The notes under the pieces: generated by a model
What the model was told of the DNA's origin: nothing
The model's input: the letters and a program-made list of their open reading frames with translations, nothing else
Database searches by the model: none
Assembly: GCA_946405435.1 (NCBI GenBank)
Contig: CAMJHF010000006.1
Location: 55,973-119,972 of the forward strand
Length of the DNA stretch: 64,000 bases
Direction of reading: 5' to 3'
Source of the DNA: an uncultured Bacteroidales bacterium
Lineage (GTDB): Bacteria > Bacteroidota > Bacteroidia > Bacteroidales > UBA932
Shown: positions 17,324 to 24,669 of the stretch, one piece after another
Position numbering within the stretch: position 1 is the first letter of the stretch
How the letters are laid out: each line of letters starts with the position of its first letter
Made by a program: the position numbers and the translations under genes

Positions 17324-17337
17324 AAGCGGAGCTCCGT

Positions 17338-17661
17338 TTATTCTGCCTTGGCGTCGGCTTTTGCGAAGCGGAAAGACAGTTCGCCGTTCTCGAATTCCGA
17401 AATGGCCACCAGACCGGGCTTGGGCAGGCTCTCGAAGTGCTTCGAGATTTCAATCTGCTCTCTGTTTTCGAAAGTCTCCTCCATGGTGTCGCGCTCGTTG
17501 CGGAATTCCTCGAGGCGGTGGTTGAGATCTTTCTTTTCGGCCAGGGCTATCTGGTTGGCACGCTGTGCCAGGATGACGGTAGTCTCGTAAATGTTGCCGG
17601 TAGGGGCTGCGAGGTCTTTGATGTCCCTCGTGATGGTGTTGTCAGGTATTTTATTCTTCAT
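17338..17661 (-). CDS. rpoZ: RNA polymerase omega subunit (Rpb6-like)
   Basis: A 107-residue protein of the Bacteroidota omega type: DNTITRDIKDLAAPTGNIYE, then TVILAQRANQIALAEKKDL, which is the conserved helix that cradles the beta-prime C-terminus. It continues with FENREQIEISKHFESLPKPGLVAISEF. Omega aids RNA polymerase assembly. The gene follows bamD by 33 bases, the usual neighbour in this phylum, and precedes recN by 14. Confidence 0.9.
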   Translation of the reverse strand: MKNKIPDNTITRDIKDLAAPTGNIYETTVILAQRANQIALAEKKDLNHRLEEFRNERDTMEETFENREQIEISKHFESLPKPGLVAISEFENGELSFRFAKADAKAE

Positions 17662-17694
17662 ATTAGTATTACGAATACATTCCTTGAGGAAGTT

Positions 17695-18489
17695 TCAATA
17701 TTTTTCTTTCGCTTTGTCGTAAAGTTTCTCAAGCTCCTTGCGCCGTGCCGTTTCGGGGAATTCGCCGGCATAGTTGAAGTAGTCGTCGTAGAATACCAGG
17801 AAACGCTCCTTGCGTTTTTCCGGAACGCTCAAGCTGGCGTATTTGTAGGAAGCCATGGCGGTGTAGTAAAGGATATCCTCGCGGTAGCGGTTGTCAGCAT
17901 CGTCCTTTAGGACATTGCGAAGCGCCACGCGGGCGGCCAGATAGTCCTCCATCTTATAATAGAGGTATGCATTCTCGTAGGCCTTGCGGTCCAGACGCTC
18001 GTTGAGGTCGTCGAGCATCTTGTCGCAGACGCTGCGGTACTCGCTGTCCGGATGGTTGATAAGATACTCGCTTATGGCCGTGATGGTCTTGTAGGTAGGT
18101 GTCTGGTCGAGCTCGTAGCGGAGGGTGCTGCGGAAGAGGCAGTCCAGGTAGAGGAATGCGGCCGACTCGGCAAAAGGGCTGCGCGGGTAGACCTGGGTGA
18201 ATGTCTCGAAATTAGTTTCCGCCGTGAGGTAGTCCTTGGCCCTGTAGTTGCTCAGGCCCCAGTAATACTGGACCGTGTCGTCGCGGGACGTGCCTTTGGT
18301 GATGACCGACAGGGACTCGAAAAGCTGGCTGGCCTTGGTGTATTTGCCCTGGTTGAAGTAGTCGAATGCGGCGGCGTACTTGGCGTCGTTGTCGTTGCCT
18401 TCGAGCAACAGTTCATACTGGGTCTTGCAGGCGGCAAGGGATGCTGTGAGCATCAGCGCCAGGCATGTTCTTATTGCGAATCGTTTCAT
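17695..18489 (-). CDS. bamD: Outer-membrane assembly lipoprotein BamD
   Basis: A 264-residue lipoprotein of the beta-barrel assembly machine. The signal MKRFAIRTCLALMLTASLAAC gives a lipobox LAAC. The rest is helical TPR-like repeats: AAFDYFNQGKYTKASQLFESL, YYWGLSNYRAKDYLTAETNFETF, YPRSPFAESAAFLYLDC and further pairs to the end. The start at 18489 overlaps the trxB stop by four bases. A longer open frame reaching into trxB is a shadow. Its partner BamA is in the same window at 24670. Confidence 0.92.
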   Translation of the reverse strand: MKRFAIRTCLALMLTASLAACKTQYELLLEGNDNDAKYAAAFDYFNQGKYTKASQLFESLSVITKGTSRDDTVQYYWGLSNYRAKDYLTAETNFETFTQVYPRSPFAESAAFLYLDCLFRSTLRYELDQTPTYKTITAISEYLINHPDSEYRSVCDKMLDDLNERLDRKAYENAYLYYKMEDYLAARVALRNVLKDDADNRYREDILYYTAMASYKYASLSVPEKRKERFLVFYDDYFNYAGEFPETARRKELEKLYDKAKEKY

Positions 18490-19406
18490 TGCTTGAGGAA
18501 TTTTTCGGCGTCCAGGGCGGCACGGCATCCGGAGGCCGCAGCCGTTATCGCCTGACGGTAGCGGGGGTCCTGCACGTCTCCAGCCGCAAATACGCCTTCT
18601 ACGTTGGTGGCGCTTGTGCGGCCGTCGGTAACTATATATCCGGCCTCGTCGGTCTTGATCCAGGGGGCGAAGAGCTCCGACTGGGGATGGTGGCCGATGG
18701 CCAGGAAAAAGCCGTCTATGGCTATGTCGAACACCTCTCCGTCCTTGCGTTCGAGGCGCGCGCCTGTGACGCCGGACGAGTCGCCGAGGACCTCGCGGGT
18801 GTTGCAGTTCCAGAGGATTTCGATGTTGGGAGTATTGGCAACCCTTTCCTGCATTGCGGCGGATGCACGCAGCACGTCGCGGCGCACTATCATGTAAACC
18901 TTGTTGCAAAGTCCGGCAAGATATGTAGCCTCTTCGCAGGCGGTGTCGCCTCCGCCCACGACTGCCACGTCTTTGCGGCGGTAGAAAAATCCATCGCAGG
19001 TGGCGCAGGCAGATACGCCAAGTCCCTTGAACTTCTGCTCCGAGGGGAGTCCGAGGTAGCGTGCGGTCGCCCCTGTGGCGATAATCACGGACCCGGCCTC
19101 AATCTCTGTACTTCCGTCGACGGTGATCTTGAAAGGCCTGGAAGAAAAGTCCACGGCGCTCACGACTCCGCTGCGAATGTCTGCACCAAGGCGGACGGCC
19201 TGGGCGCGCATGTCGGCCATGAGGGCGTTGGCGTCGACTCCGTTTGGGTAGCCGGGAAAATTCTCTATGACGGTCGTGGTGGTAAGCTGACCGCCGGGTT
19301 CCATGCCCTCGTAAAGCACCGGGCTGATGGCTGCACGGGCTGCGTAGATGGCTGCTGTGTATCCTGCGGGGCCGCCCCCTATGATGAGGCACTTGACTTT
19401 TTCCAT
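18486..19406 (-). CDS. trxB: Thioredoxin-disulfide reductase
   Basis: FAD-dependent enzyme that passes electrons from NADPH to thioredoxin. At 306 residues it has the normal length. FAD-binding GGGPAGYTAAIYAARA is at about 9-24, the redox-active CATC is near 133-136, NADPH-binding GGGDTACEEA is near 152-161, and GVFAAGDVQD is near the C-terminus. The start at 19406 (MEKVKCLIIGGG) is preferred to an earlier in-frame codon because it places the Rossmann motif at the usual distance. It starts one base after the stop of the upstream gene. Confidence 0.96.
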   Translation of the reverse strand: MEKVKCLIIGGGPAGYTAAIYAARAAISPVLYEGMEPGGQLTTTTVIENFPGYPNGVDANALMADMRAQAVRLGADIRSGVVSAVDFSSRPFKITVDGSTEIEAGSVIIATGATARYLGLPSEQKFKGLGVSACATCDGFFYRRKDVAVVGGGDTACEEATYLAGLCNKVYMIVRRDVLRASAAMQERVANTPNIEILWNCNTREVLGDSSGVTGARLERKDGEVFDIAIDGFFLAIGHHPQSELFAPWIKTDEAGYIVTDGRTSATNVEGVFAAGDVQDPRYRQAITAAASGCRAALDAEKFLKQ

Positions 19407-19407
19407 G

Positions 19408-20580
19408 TTAGCGAATAACTGAGATGGTGTTGTTGGTATTGTACAGAAGACGCCTGACGGCCTTGTTGTTCTTGCCGCTAGCGTCGAAATTGAAATCGGT
19501 CTGAAGCCCCCTGCCGGGATTGGCTGCAACCTTTTGGGGCAGCGGTTCCCGGCGGTCGGCGGCAAGGGGACCGAAGTATGTCATGAGGTCGTATCCCTGG
19601 TATACCCATTGGCCCGGTTCGCCCTTGAACATGGCCTTGTACTGTTCGGCGAAGCGCCTGACGTTGAGCTCTTTAGGGTCTGCATAATAGGATGCGGTGA
19701 TGCGCGTTGCAGCCGCGTGGACGCTCTCGATCTCGAGGTCGGAGAGGGACCTCAGGCGGGAGGTGCTATAGACGGCGTTGTGGCCGCCCTTGATGTTCAT
19801 CAGGGCTATTTCCCTGATGGCTGCACTGCAGAATTCATCGTTCTCCGATGCTATGACGAAGCGGCATGTGCCGGCAAAGCGGCCCTCGAATGCCGACGGC
19901 GTGGAGGAAATCATGTATGGGACGTGGGCTTCGCCCAGCTTGAGAGCAAGCCGCGTGGTAATCTCTCCGCTGCCTTCTTCGGCGCTCTGCAGGAGCACGA
20001 CGCCGTCGCCTCCGCGGCGCTCTTCTGCCACCCAGCGCACCAGTTCGTCAACCTGGTCTTCCCAACCGGAAGGGGCCTGGATTATGTTGTGCGTTTCGGT
20101 GAGGGCGGCAACTTTGGGGTCGAGTGGAGATACGATGTACTTGCCTCTTGCCCGTGGCAGCAGGCGCTGGACGTCCTCGTAACTTACCGGACCTATGATG
20201 AGGTCGCTGTTCTCCAGTTCCGCTACTCCGGGCATGCCCACGGTGGAATCGAATACCGATACCTCGTAGTGCATCTGGGGCGAAGAGAGGGCGTTGGCGG
20301 CCATCAGGACTCCGCTGTAGAAGTCAAGGAAGTTGCTGTTGGGCGTGCCGGTGCTCTTGAAAGGCAGTATGAGAGTGACATGCAGTGACGGAATATCTTC
20401 CGAGTACTCATCCACTTCTTCGGACTCGGCGTCCCGCACCGGAACGAATACGTTGTCGCTCGTGCTGACGGACGTGCTGTCTTTGGCGGGGCGTCCGCCG
20501 GGGAACAGGTACCATTGCGCAGATGCTCCCAGCGGCAGCAACACAGTCAGTATCAGTATGCTAAGCAGGTATCGTTTCAT
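19408..20580 (-). CDS. Periplasmic-binding-fold (type 1) exported protein
   Basis: A 390-residue exported protein with an N-terminal signal (about 1-22, LLPLGASAQ) and a Ser/Glu-rich linker. From about residue 65 it has the alternating beta-alpha pattern of type-1 periplasmic binding proteins (VTLILPFKSTGTPNSNFLDFYSGVLMAANAL, SDLIIGPVSYEDVQRLLPRAR, YADPKELNVRRFAEQYKAMF). Bacteroidota carry similar proteins fused to LysM domains and annotated as amino-acid ABC substrate-binding proteins. No LysM motif or transporter genes are seen here, so a sensing or envelope role is as likely as transport. It overlaps the glycosyltransferase gene by four bases. Confidence 0.7.
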   Translation of the reverse strand: MKRYLLSILILTVLLPLGASAQWYLFPGGRPAKDSTSVSTSDNVFVPVRDAESEEVDEYSEDIPSLHVTLILPFKSTGTPNSNFLDFYSGVLMAANALSSPQMHYEVSVFDSTVGMPGVAELENSDLIIGPVSYEDVQRLLPRARGKYIVSPLDPKVAALTETHNIIQAPSGWEDQVDELVRWVAEERRGGDGVVLLQSAEEGSGEITTRLALKLGEAHVPYMISSTPSAFEGRFAGTCRFVIASENDEFCSAAIREIALMNIKGGHNAVYSTSRLRSLSDLEIESVHAAATRITASYYADPKELNVRRFAEQYKAMFKGEPGQWVYQGYDLMTYFGPLAADRREPLPQKVAANPGRGLQTDFNFDASGKNNKAVRRLLYNTNNTISVIR

Positions 20581-21698
20581 AATGATTCAGTAAACAGTAG
20601 CAGTTCCTTGCAGAATCCGGACCAAGACAGGCGCCGGCGTTCCCCTCGGATGTTATTTATGCAGTATTCCATGATTGCGGGCGAACTGAAAAACTTCAGG
20701 ATGCCGTCCCTTACGGCCTCCGGAGAGGGCTCGTCCACCACCAGGCCGGTGCCGCGGCCTTCCACGGTGGCCTTGAGCGATCCGGTGTCGGTGACTATCA
20801 TAGGCACCTCGAAATGGCAGGCAAGGGCGTTCACTCCGCTCTGGGTGGCGCTGCGGTACGGGAGTACGGTTACGTCCGCGGCGGAGAAGAACCATTTGAC
20901 CTCCGAGTCGGGTATGTAGTTGGTAAACAGGTGTATCCTGCTTTTTGCCGGACTCTCGTCGATGGCTTTCCGGTATTCCTCGAAGTCGCCGTAAGGCTCG
21001 CCGGCCACTATCAGGCGGTACTCGCCGGGCAGCTGCCCAAAGGCCCGGATCAGGATGTCGAGGCCTTTGTACTTGCGGATGAGCCCGAAGAACAGCAAGG
21101 TTTTGCCTCCGGGTTCCAGGCCAAGGTGCCTTTGCGCTTCGGCCCTGTCGACCTTTTCACCGAAATGGGTGTAGAGAGGGTGGGGGAGGACCTTGTAGCG
21201 GGCGTCCCGTTTCCACTTGAGGAGGTCCGCCGCCACTTCGTCGCTCATGGTGATGCAGCCGTCCACTCCGCCAAGGAACCATCGCGTAAGCGGCTTGTCG
21301 AAGAAATGCGGCTCGTGGGGGATGACATTGTCCATGATGGCGACAACCTTGCAGCCCGGGCCGACATGGCGGGCCACGGTGCCCAGGGAAGGTGCGAACC
21401 ACGACATCCAGTAGCGCAGGATGAGCAGGTCGGCGCCCCAGGCGCGGATGACCTTCGCTGCCTTGAACCAGGAGATAGGATTGACGGTGCTGAGCACCGG
21501 CTCGGCGTCCACCTTGATAGTGCCGTCCCCGGCAGCGACGTATTGCGTCTTGCCGGGGAAGAGCAGTTTGGGATATTGTGTTGTGAAGTTGAAAGCCTTT
21601 ACCGTGTGGGTGCGGCCCAGCTCTTCAAGCAGACTTGCATTGAACTGGGCAACTCCTCCCCTGAAAGGATAGAAACACGACAGTATGGCTATCTTCAA
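20577..21698 (-). CDS. Glycosyltransferase, GT4-like
   Basis: A 373-residue GT-B fold glycosyltransferase. The N-terminal domain starts MKIAILSCFYPFRGGVAQFN, with the Gly-rich loop of family 4 enzymes. The C-terminal domain shows LLFFGLIRKYKGLDILIRAF (donor-binding start), then FFSAADVTVLPYRSATQSGV and the E-x7-type VVDEPSPEAVRDGI region. The sugar donor and acceptor are unknown. There are no other capsule or O-antigen genes nearby. It has no signal peptide and should act in the cytoplasm or at the inner membrane face. It is probably first in the long operon leading to trxB, since its start is 5 bases from the OmpH stop. Confidence 0.85.
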   Translation of the reverse strand: MKIAILSCFYPFRGGVAQFNASLLEELGRTHTVKAFNFTTQYPKLLFPGKTQYVAAGDGTIKVDAEPVLSTVNPISWFKAAKVIRAWGADLLILRYWMSWFAPSLGTVARHVGPGCKVVAIMDNVIPHEPHFFDKPLTRWFLGGVDGCITMSDEVAADLLKWKRDARYKVLPHPLYTHFGEKVDRAEAQRHLGLEPGGKTLLFFGLIRKYKGLDILIRAFGQLPGEYRLIVAGEPYGDFEEYRKAIDESPAKSRIHLFTNYIPDSEVKWFFSAADVTVLPYRSATQSGVNALACHFEVPMIVTDTGSLKATVEGRGTGLVVDEPSPEAVRDGILKFFSSPAIMEYCINNIRGERRRLSWSGFCKELLLFTESL

Positions 21699-21703
21699 CT
21701 TGT

Positions 21704-22315
21704 TTACTCTTTATTTTCAGCCTTGCTCTTGACGTAGGCGGCGTTGAGGCCTTCCAGGATCTCGTCGGTGATGTCGAGCGCGGGGTCGGCGGTGACGACG
21801 GGAGCGGGCAGGATGTCACCCTGGGTGGTGAGGATCATGGCGTAGCCCCTGGTGGCGTTGAACTCGTCGATGAAGGTCTTGATGGCGTCGGCGATCTGGT
21901 TCATCATGACCTGCTGCTCCTCGGTGATTTCCTGCTGCTTCTGGGCTGCATACTGATTGAAGCTGTTCTGCTGGTCCTGGAGCTTCTTGCTCTGGATCTC
22001 TGCTACGGACTGGGTCATGAGACCTTTGTTTATCTTGTCCTGGAAAGTCTTGATGTCCTTCTCGAGCTTGGAACCGCGGCGGTTGACCTCCTGGTTGATG
22101 CTGTTTATCTTGGTTTCAGCGACGCTGCGCAGGTCGTTGGCCATGTCGTACTCGTTGAGGACGCGGTCCAGATCGAAATAGACTATGGAACCGGCGACGG
22201 CTGTGGAGTCTGCTCCGTTCTTGTCGGAGGTGCCGGTGGTTGTGTTGCAGCTGGTGATGGAGAGAAGGGCTGCGGCCCCAGTGATGGCGATGATGCCGAG
22301 GATGGATTTTTTCAT
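21704..22315 (-). CDS. OmpH/Skp-family lipoprotein
   Basis: A 203-residue protein with a lipoprotein-type signal (LLSITSC, about Cys23), a Thr/Asp-rich linker, and a Skp-like core. VYFDLDRVLNEY opens the domain, a long coiled coil (about 60-140) rich in Gln, Lys and Glu follows, and TRGYAMILTTQGDI closes it. Skp/OmpH proteins chaperone outer-membrane proteins in the periplasm. A lipid anchor is less usual than the soluble form at 27272. The two flank pdxJ-nadK-uppS-bamA. Confidence 0.85.
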   Translation of the reverse strand: MKKSILGIIAITGAAALLSITSCNTTTGTSDKNGADSTAVAGSIVYFDLDRVLNEYDMANDLRSVAETKINSINQEVNRRGSKLEKDIKTFQDKINKGLMTQSVAEIQSKKLQDQQNSFNQYAAQKQQEITEEQQVMMNQIADAIKTFIDEFNATRGYAMILTTQGDILPAPVVTADPALDITDEILEGLNAAYVKSKAENKE

Positions 22316-22347
22316 TTTATTTGTGTGTTTTCTTTAATTGCAGAATG

Positions 22348-22355
22348 CAAATGTA
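22348..22355 (-). promoter_or_regulatory. -7 promoter box of the OmpH-like lipoprotein gene
   Basis: TACATTTG on the minus strand, 33 bases before the ATG at 22315 and directly after the pdxJ stop. It suggests the genes downstream do not depend only on pdxJ transcription. No clear -33 element was found. Confidence 0.45.
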
Positions 22356-22356
22356 A

Positions 22357-23076
22357 CTATTTTTTCCGAATCTCTGCCAGGTATGCGCCGATAGTCTTCT
22401 CCAATCCCATGTAGAGGGCGTCGCAGATGATGGCGTGGCCTATGGAAACTTCGTCTGTCCAGGGTATTGTGTGCAGGAAGTAGGCGAGATTCTGCAGGTT
22501 GAGGTCGTGACCGGCGTTCAGGCCCAGGCCGCAGGCCCGTGCAGCCTGGGCTGCACGCAGATAGGGCTTCACGGCTTTTTCCGGGTCTGTTGCGTAGCCG
22601 GCTGCATAGGCGGCGGTGTAGAGCTCCACCCTGTCGGCGCCGCAAATGGCTGCTCCCTCGACCATTGCGGGGTCGGGGTCTACGAATATGGACACTCTTA
22701 TTCCGAGCGCCTTGAATCCGCTGCATATGGAACTGAGGAATTCACGGTTGCTTATGGTGTCCCAGCCGGCATTCGATGTTATGGCGTCCCGTGCGTCGGG
22801 AACCAGCGTCACCTGGTCGGGAACGACTTTGCACACCAGGTCCCGGAACTCCGGAATGGGATTGCCCTCAATGTTGAACTCGGTCTGCACGAGGGGCCTG
22901 ATTTCCAATACGTCCGAGTAGCGGATGTGCCTCTGGTCGGGCCGGGGATGTACGGTAATGCCTTGAGCGCCAAAGCGCTCGCAGTCCAGGGCGGCCTTGG
23001 TGACGTCCGGCATGTTGCCTCCGCGGGCGTTCCGCAGAGTAGCTATTTTGTTGATGTTAACACTTAATCTGGTCAT
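22357..23076 (-). CDS. pdxJ: Pyridoxine 5'-phosphate synthase
   Basis: TIM-barrel enzyme that condenses 3-amino-2-oxopropyl phosphate with deoxyxylulose 5-phosphate to make pyridoxine 5'-phosphate, the last ring-forming step of DXP-dependent vitamin B6 synthesis. Its 239 residues match the family. Typical segments are [17 protein letters not shown] at the N-terminus, [18 protein letters not shown] near 40-55, FNIEGNP near 68-74, and [15 protein letters not shown] near 188-202. It is divergent from nadK, with the two start codons only 63 bases apart. Confidence 0.96.
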   Translation of the reverse strand: MTRLSVNINKIATLRNARGGNMPDVTKAALDCERFGAQGITVHPRPDQRHIRYSDVLEIRPLVQTEFNIEGNPIPEFRDLVCKVVPDQVTLVPDARDAITSNAGWDTISNREFLSSICSGFKALGIRVSIFVDPDPAMVEGAAICGADRVELYTAAYAAGYATDPEKAVKPYLRAAQAARACGLGLNAGHDLNLQNLAYFLHTIPWTDEVSIGHAIICDALYMGLEKTIGAYLAEIRKK

Positions 23077-23081
23077 GATTG

Positions 23082-23130
23082 CAAAATTATAAATTTATAT
23101 CCGAAAAGTGGAAATAAAGTGCTAAATTTG
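23082..23130. promoter_or_regulatory. Divergent pdxJ and nadK promoters
   Basis: Minus strand: TAATTTTG at 23089-23082, six bases before the pdxJ ATG. Plus strand: TAAATTTG at 23123-23130, ten bases before the nadK ATG at 23140. Both fit TAnnTTTG and give very short leaders. The plus-strand box excludes the upstream nadK start codon at 23119. Confidence 0.65.
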
Positions 23131-23139
23131 AGGCCTGAT

Positions 23140-23952
23140 ATGAATCTTGCTTATTATTTAAAAGATTCCAGCCTGGAACTAGACCCCAGGGTGCTTGGCC
23201 TGCTCGCCGAACTTGGCGCCGCAGGCTTCGAGGTGTATCCTGTACGCGACAGCGCGGATGTGCGGGAGGGTACCGACATGCTCCTGAGTTTCGGGGGTGA
23301 CGGCACCTACCTTTCGGCCGCAGCCCTTGCCGCAGAGCTGTCCCTGCCCATCCTGGGCGTCAACTTCGGCCGTCTGGGTTTCCTGTCCGAGAACAAACCC
23401 GAAGACGTGGCTTCGGCCCTTTCCCGTGGGGATTACTCCATCCAGAGGCGCGGCATGGTGCGGGTGTCGGGGCTTGCCGGAGGCGACGGCCCCCAGCTTG
23501 CACTCAACGAGATCTGCTTCCTCCGCGAGGGGGCCGCTATGCTCGGGGTGGATGTGGAAGTGGATTCGCGTCCTCTGCCGACTTACTGGGCCGACGGCCT
23601 TCTTGTCGCCACCAGTTCCGGCTCTACGGCCTATTCGCTGAGCGCAGGGGGCCCCATCTGCCTTCCGGAGTCGAAGGTATTGATCATAAGTCCAATAGCA
23701 CCTCATAACCTGAATGTCCGTCCGCTGGTCGTTCCGGACAGCGCCAGCATACGCGTATCCTTCCGGTCCAGAGACGCCGCAGTGCGCGTCACCGCAGACA
23801 ACAGAGGATACGACGTGCCGGCTTCTTCCTCCCTCACGGTCAGCGCCGTGCCCGGAGCCGTCGGGCGCGTGGTACTGGGCGGTTCCAACTTCATCAGCGC
23901 CCTCAAGGAGAGGCTCATGTGGGGAGGTGACATTCGCAATCACACTGAATAG
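23140..23952 (+). CDS. nadK: NAD kinase
   Basis: Phosphorylates NAD to NADP. From MNLAYYLKDSS it is 270 residues. The catalytic GGDGT motif sits in LLSFGGDGTYLSAAA (about 53-57). LGVNFGRLGFLSE follows. The NE pair in LNEICFLREG and STAYSLSAGGPI near 170-181 complete the substrate site. The in-frame ATG at 23119 precedes the -7 promoter box and is rejected. It lies two bases before uppS in a compact plus-strand unit. Confidence 0.94.
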   Translation: MNLAYYLKDSSLELDPRVLGLLAELGAAGFEVYPVRDSADVREGTDMLLSFGGDGTYLSAAALAAELSLPILGVNFGRLGFLSENKPEDVASALSRGDYSIQRRGMVRVSGLAGGDGPQLALNEICFLREGAAMLGVDVEVDSRPLPTYWADGLLVATSSGSTAYSLSAGGPICLPESKVLIISPIAPHNLNVRPLVVPDSASIRVSFRSRDAAVRVTADNRGYDVPASSSLTVSAVPGAVGRVVLGGSNFISALKERLMWGGDIRNHTE

Positions 23953-23954
23953 AT

Positions 23955-24635
23955 ATGGATAAACCTGCAATAGTTCCGCAGCACGTCAGTTTCATCATGG
24001 ACGGCAACGGCCGCTGGGCCCGCCAGCGCGGCAAAGACCGCATCTTCGGACATTTCGAGGGCGTGGAAAGTGTGCGCGCCGTCCTGGAGGCAAGCGTCGA
24101 GTGGGGCATCAAATATGTCTCTTTCTTCGCTTTCTCCGAAGAGAACTGGGGCCGTCCCGAAGCTGAAGTGAAAGGACTTCTGGACCTTATGCTCAGAAGT
24201 ATACATAACGAGCTTAAAACATTCATCGATAACGGTATACGCTTCAGGCTCCTGGGCGACCTGAGCCGCATCTCGCAGTCGCTGCGCGATGAAATCAAGC
24301 ATATGGAGGAAGCTACCGCCGGGGGCAGCAACATGACCGCGATAGTTTTCTTCAGCTACAGCGGCAAATGGGATATCAGGCAGGCCGCCCGGCGCATGGC
24401 CGACTGCGGCGGAAGCGACATTGCCGATTATCTGGTAACGGCCGGCATTCCCGATCCCGACCTTCTGATACGCACATCAGGCGAGGAGCGCATAAGCAAT
24501 TACATGCTCTGGCAGCTCGCCTATACGGAATTTGTGTTCACCGACACACTTTGGCCTGATTTTAGAAAGGAACAGTACCTGGATGCGCTGCGGGAGTACG
24601 CTTCACGGGACAGACGTTTCGGAAAAGTCAAATAA
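23955..24635 (+). CDS. uppS: Isoprenyl (undecaprenyl) diphosphate synthase
   Basis: Cis-prenyltransferase that builds the C55 lipid carrier used by MraY and other envelope pathways. The 226-residue protein shows the HVSFIMDGNGRWARQRG catalytic Asp motif at the start, FFAFSEENWGRP near 55-66, and LLIRTSGEERISNYMLWQLAYTE near 172-194. The usual LSYSGR block appears as FFSYSGKWDI, a mild variant. It is 35 bases upstream of bamA. Confidence 0.95.
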   Translation: MDKPAIVPQHVSFIMDGNGRWARQRGKDRIFGHFEGVESVRAVLEASVEWGIKYVSFFAFSEENWGRPEAEVKGLLDLMLRSIHNELKTFIDNGIRFRLLGDLSRISQSLRDEIKHMEEATAGGSNMTAIVFFSYSGKWDIRQAARRMADCGGSDIADYLVTAGIPDPDLLIRTSGEERISNYMLWQLAYTEFVFTDTLWPDFRKEQYLDALREYASRDRRFGKVK

Positions 24636-24640
24636 TTCCG

Positions 24641-24648
24641 TATATTTG
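24641..24648 (+). promoter_or_regulatory. -7 promoter box for bamA
   Basis: TATATTTG between uppS and bamA, 21 bases before the chosen bamA ATG. It supports a promoter internal to the operon and argues against the longer bamA frame that overlaps uppS. A -33 element is not obvious. Confidence 0.55.
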
Positions 24649-24669
24649 CGCATTTATCGGAAAAGAAGG

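Noticed and set aside
17695..18909. A 404-codon bamD frame
   Set aside because: The extra codons are antisense-like translation inside trxB. The lipoprotein signal begins at 18489.
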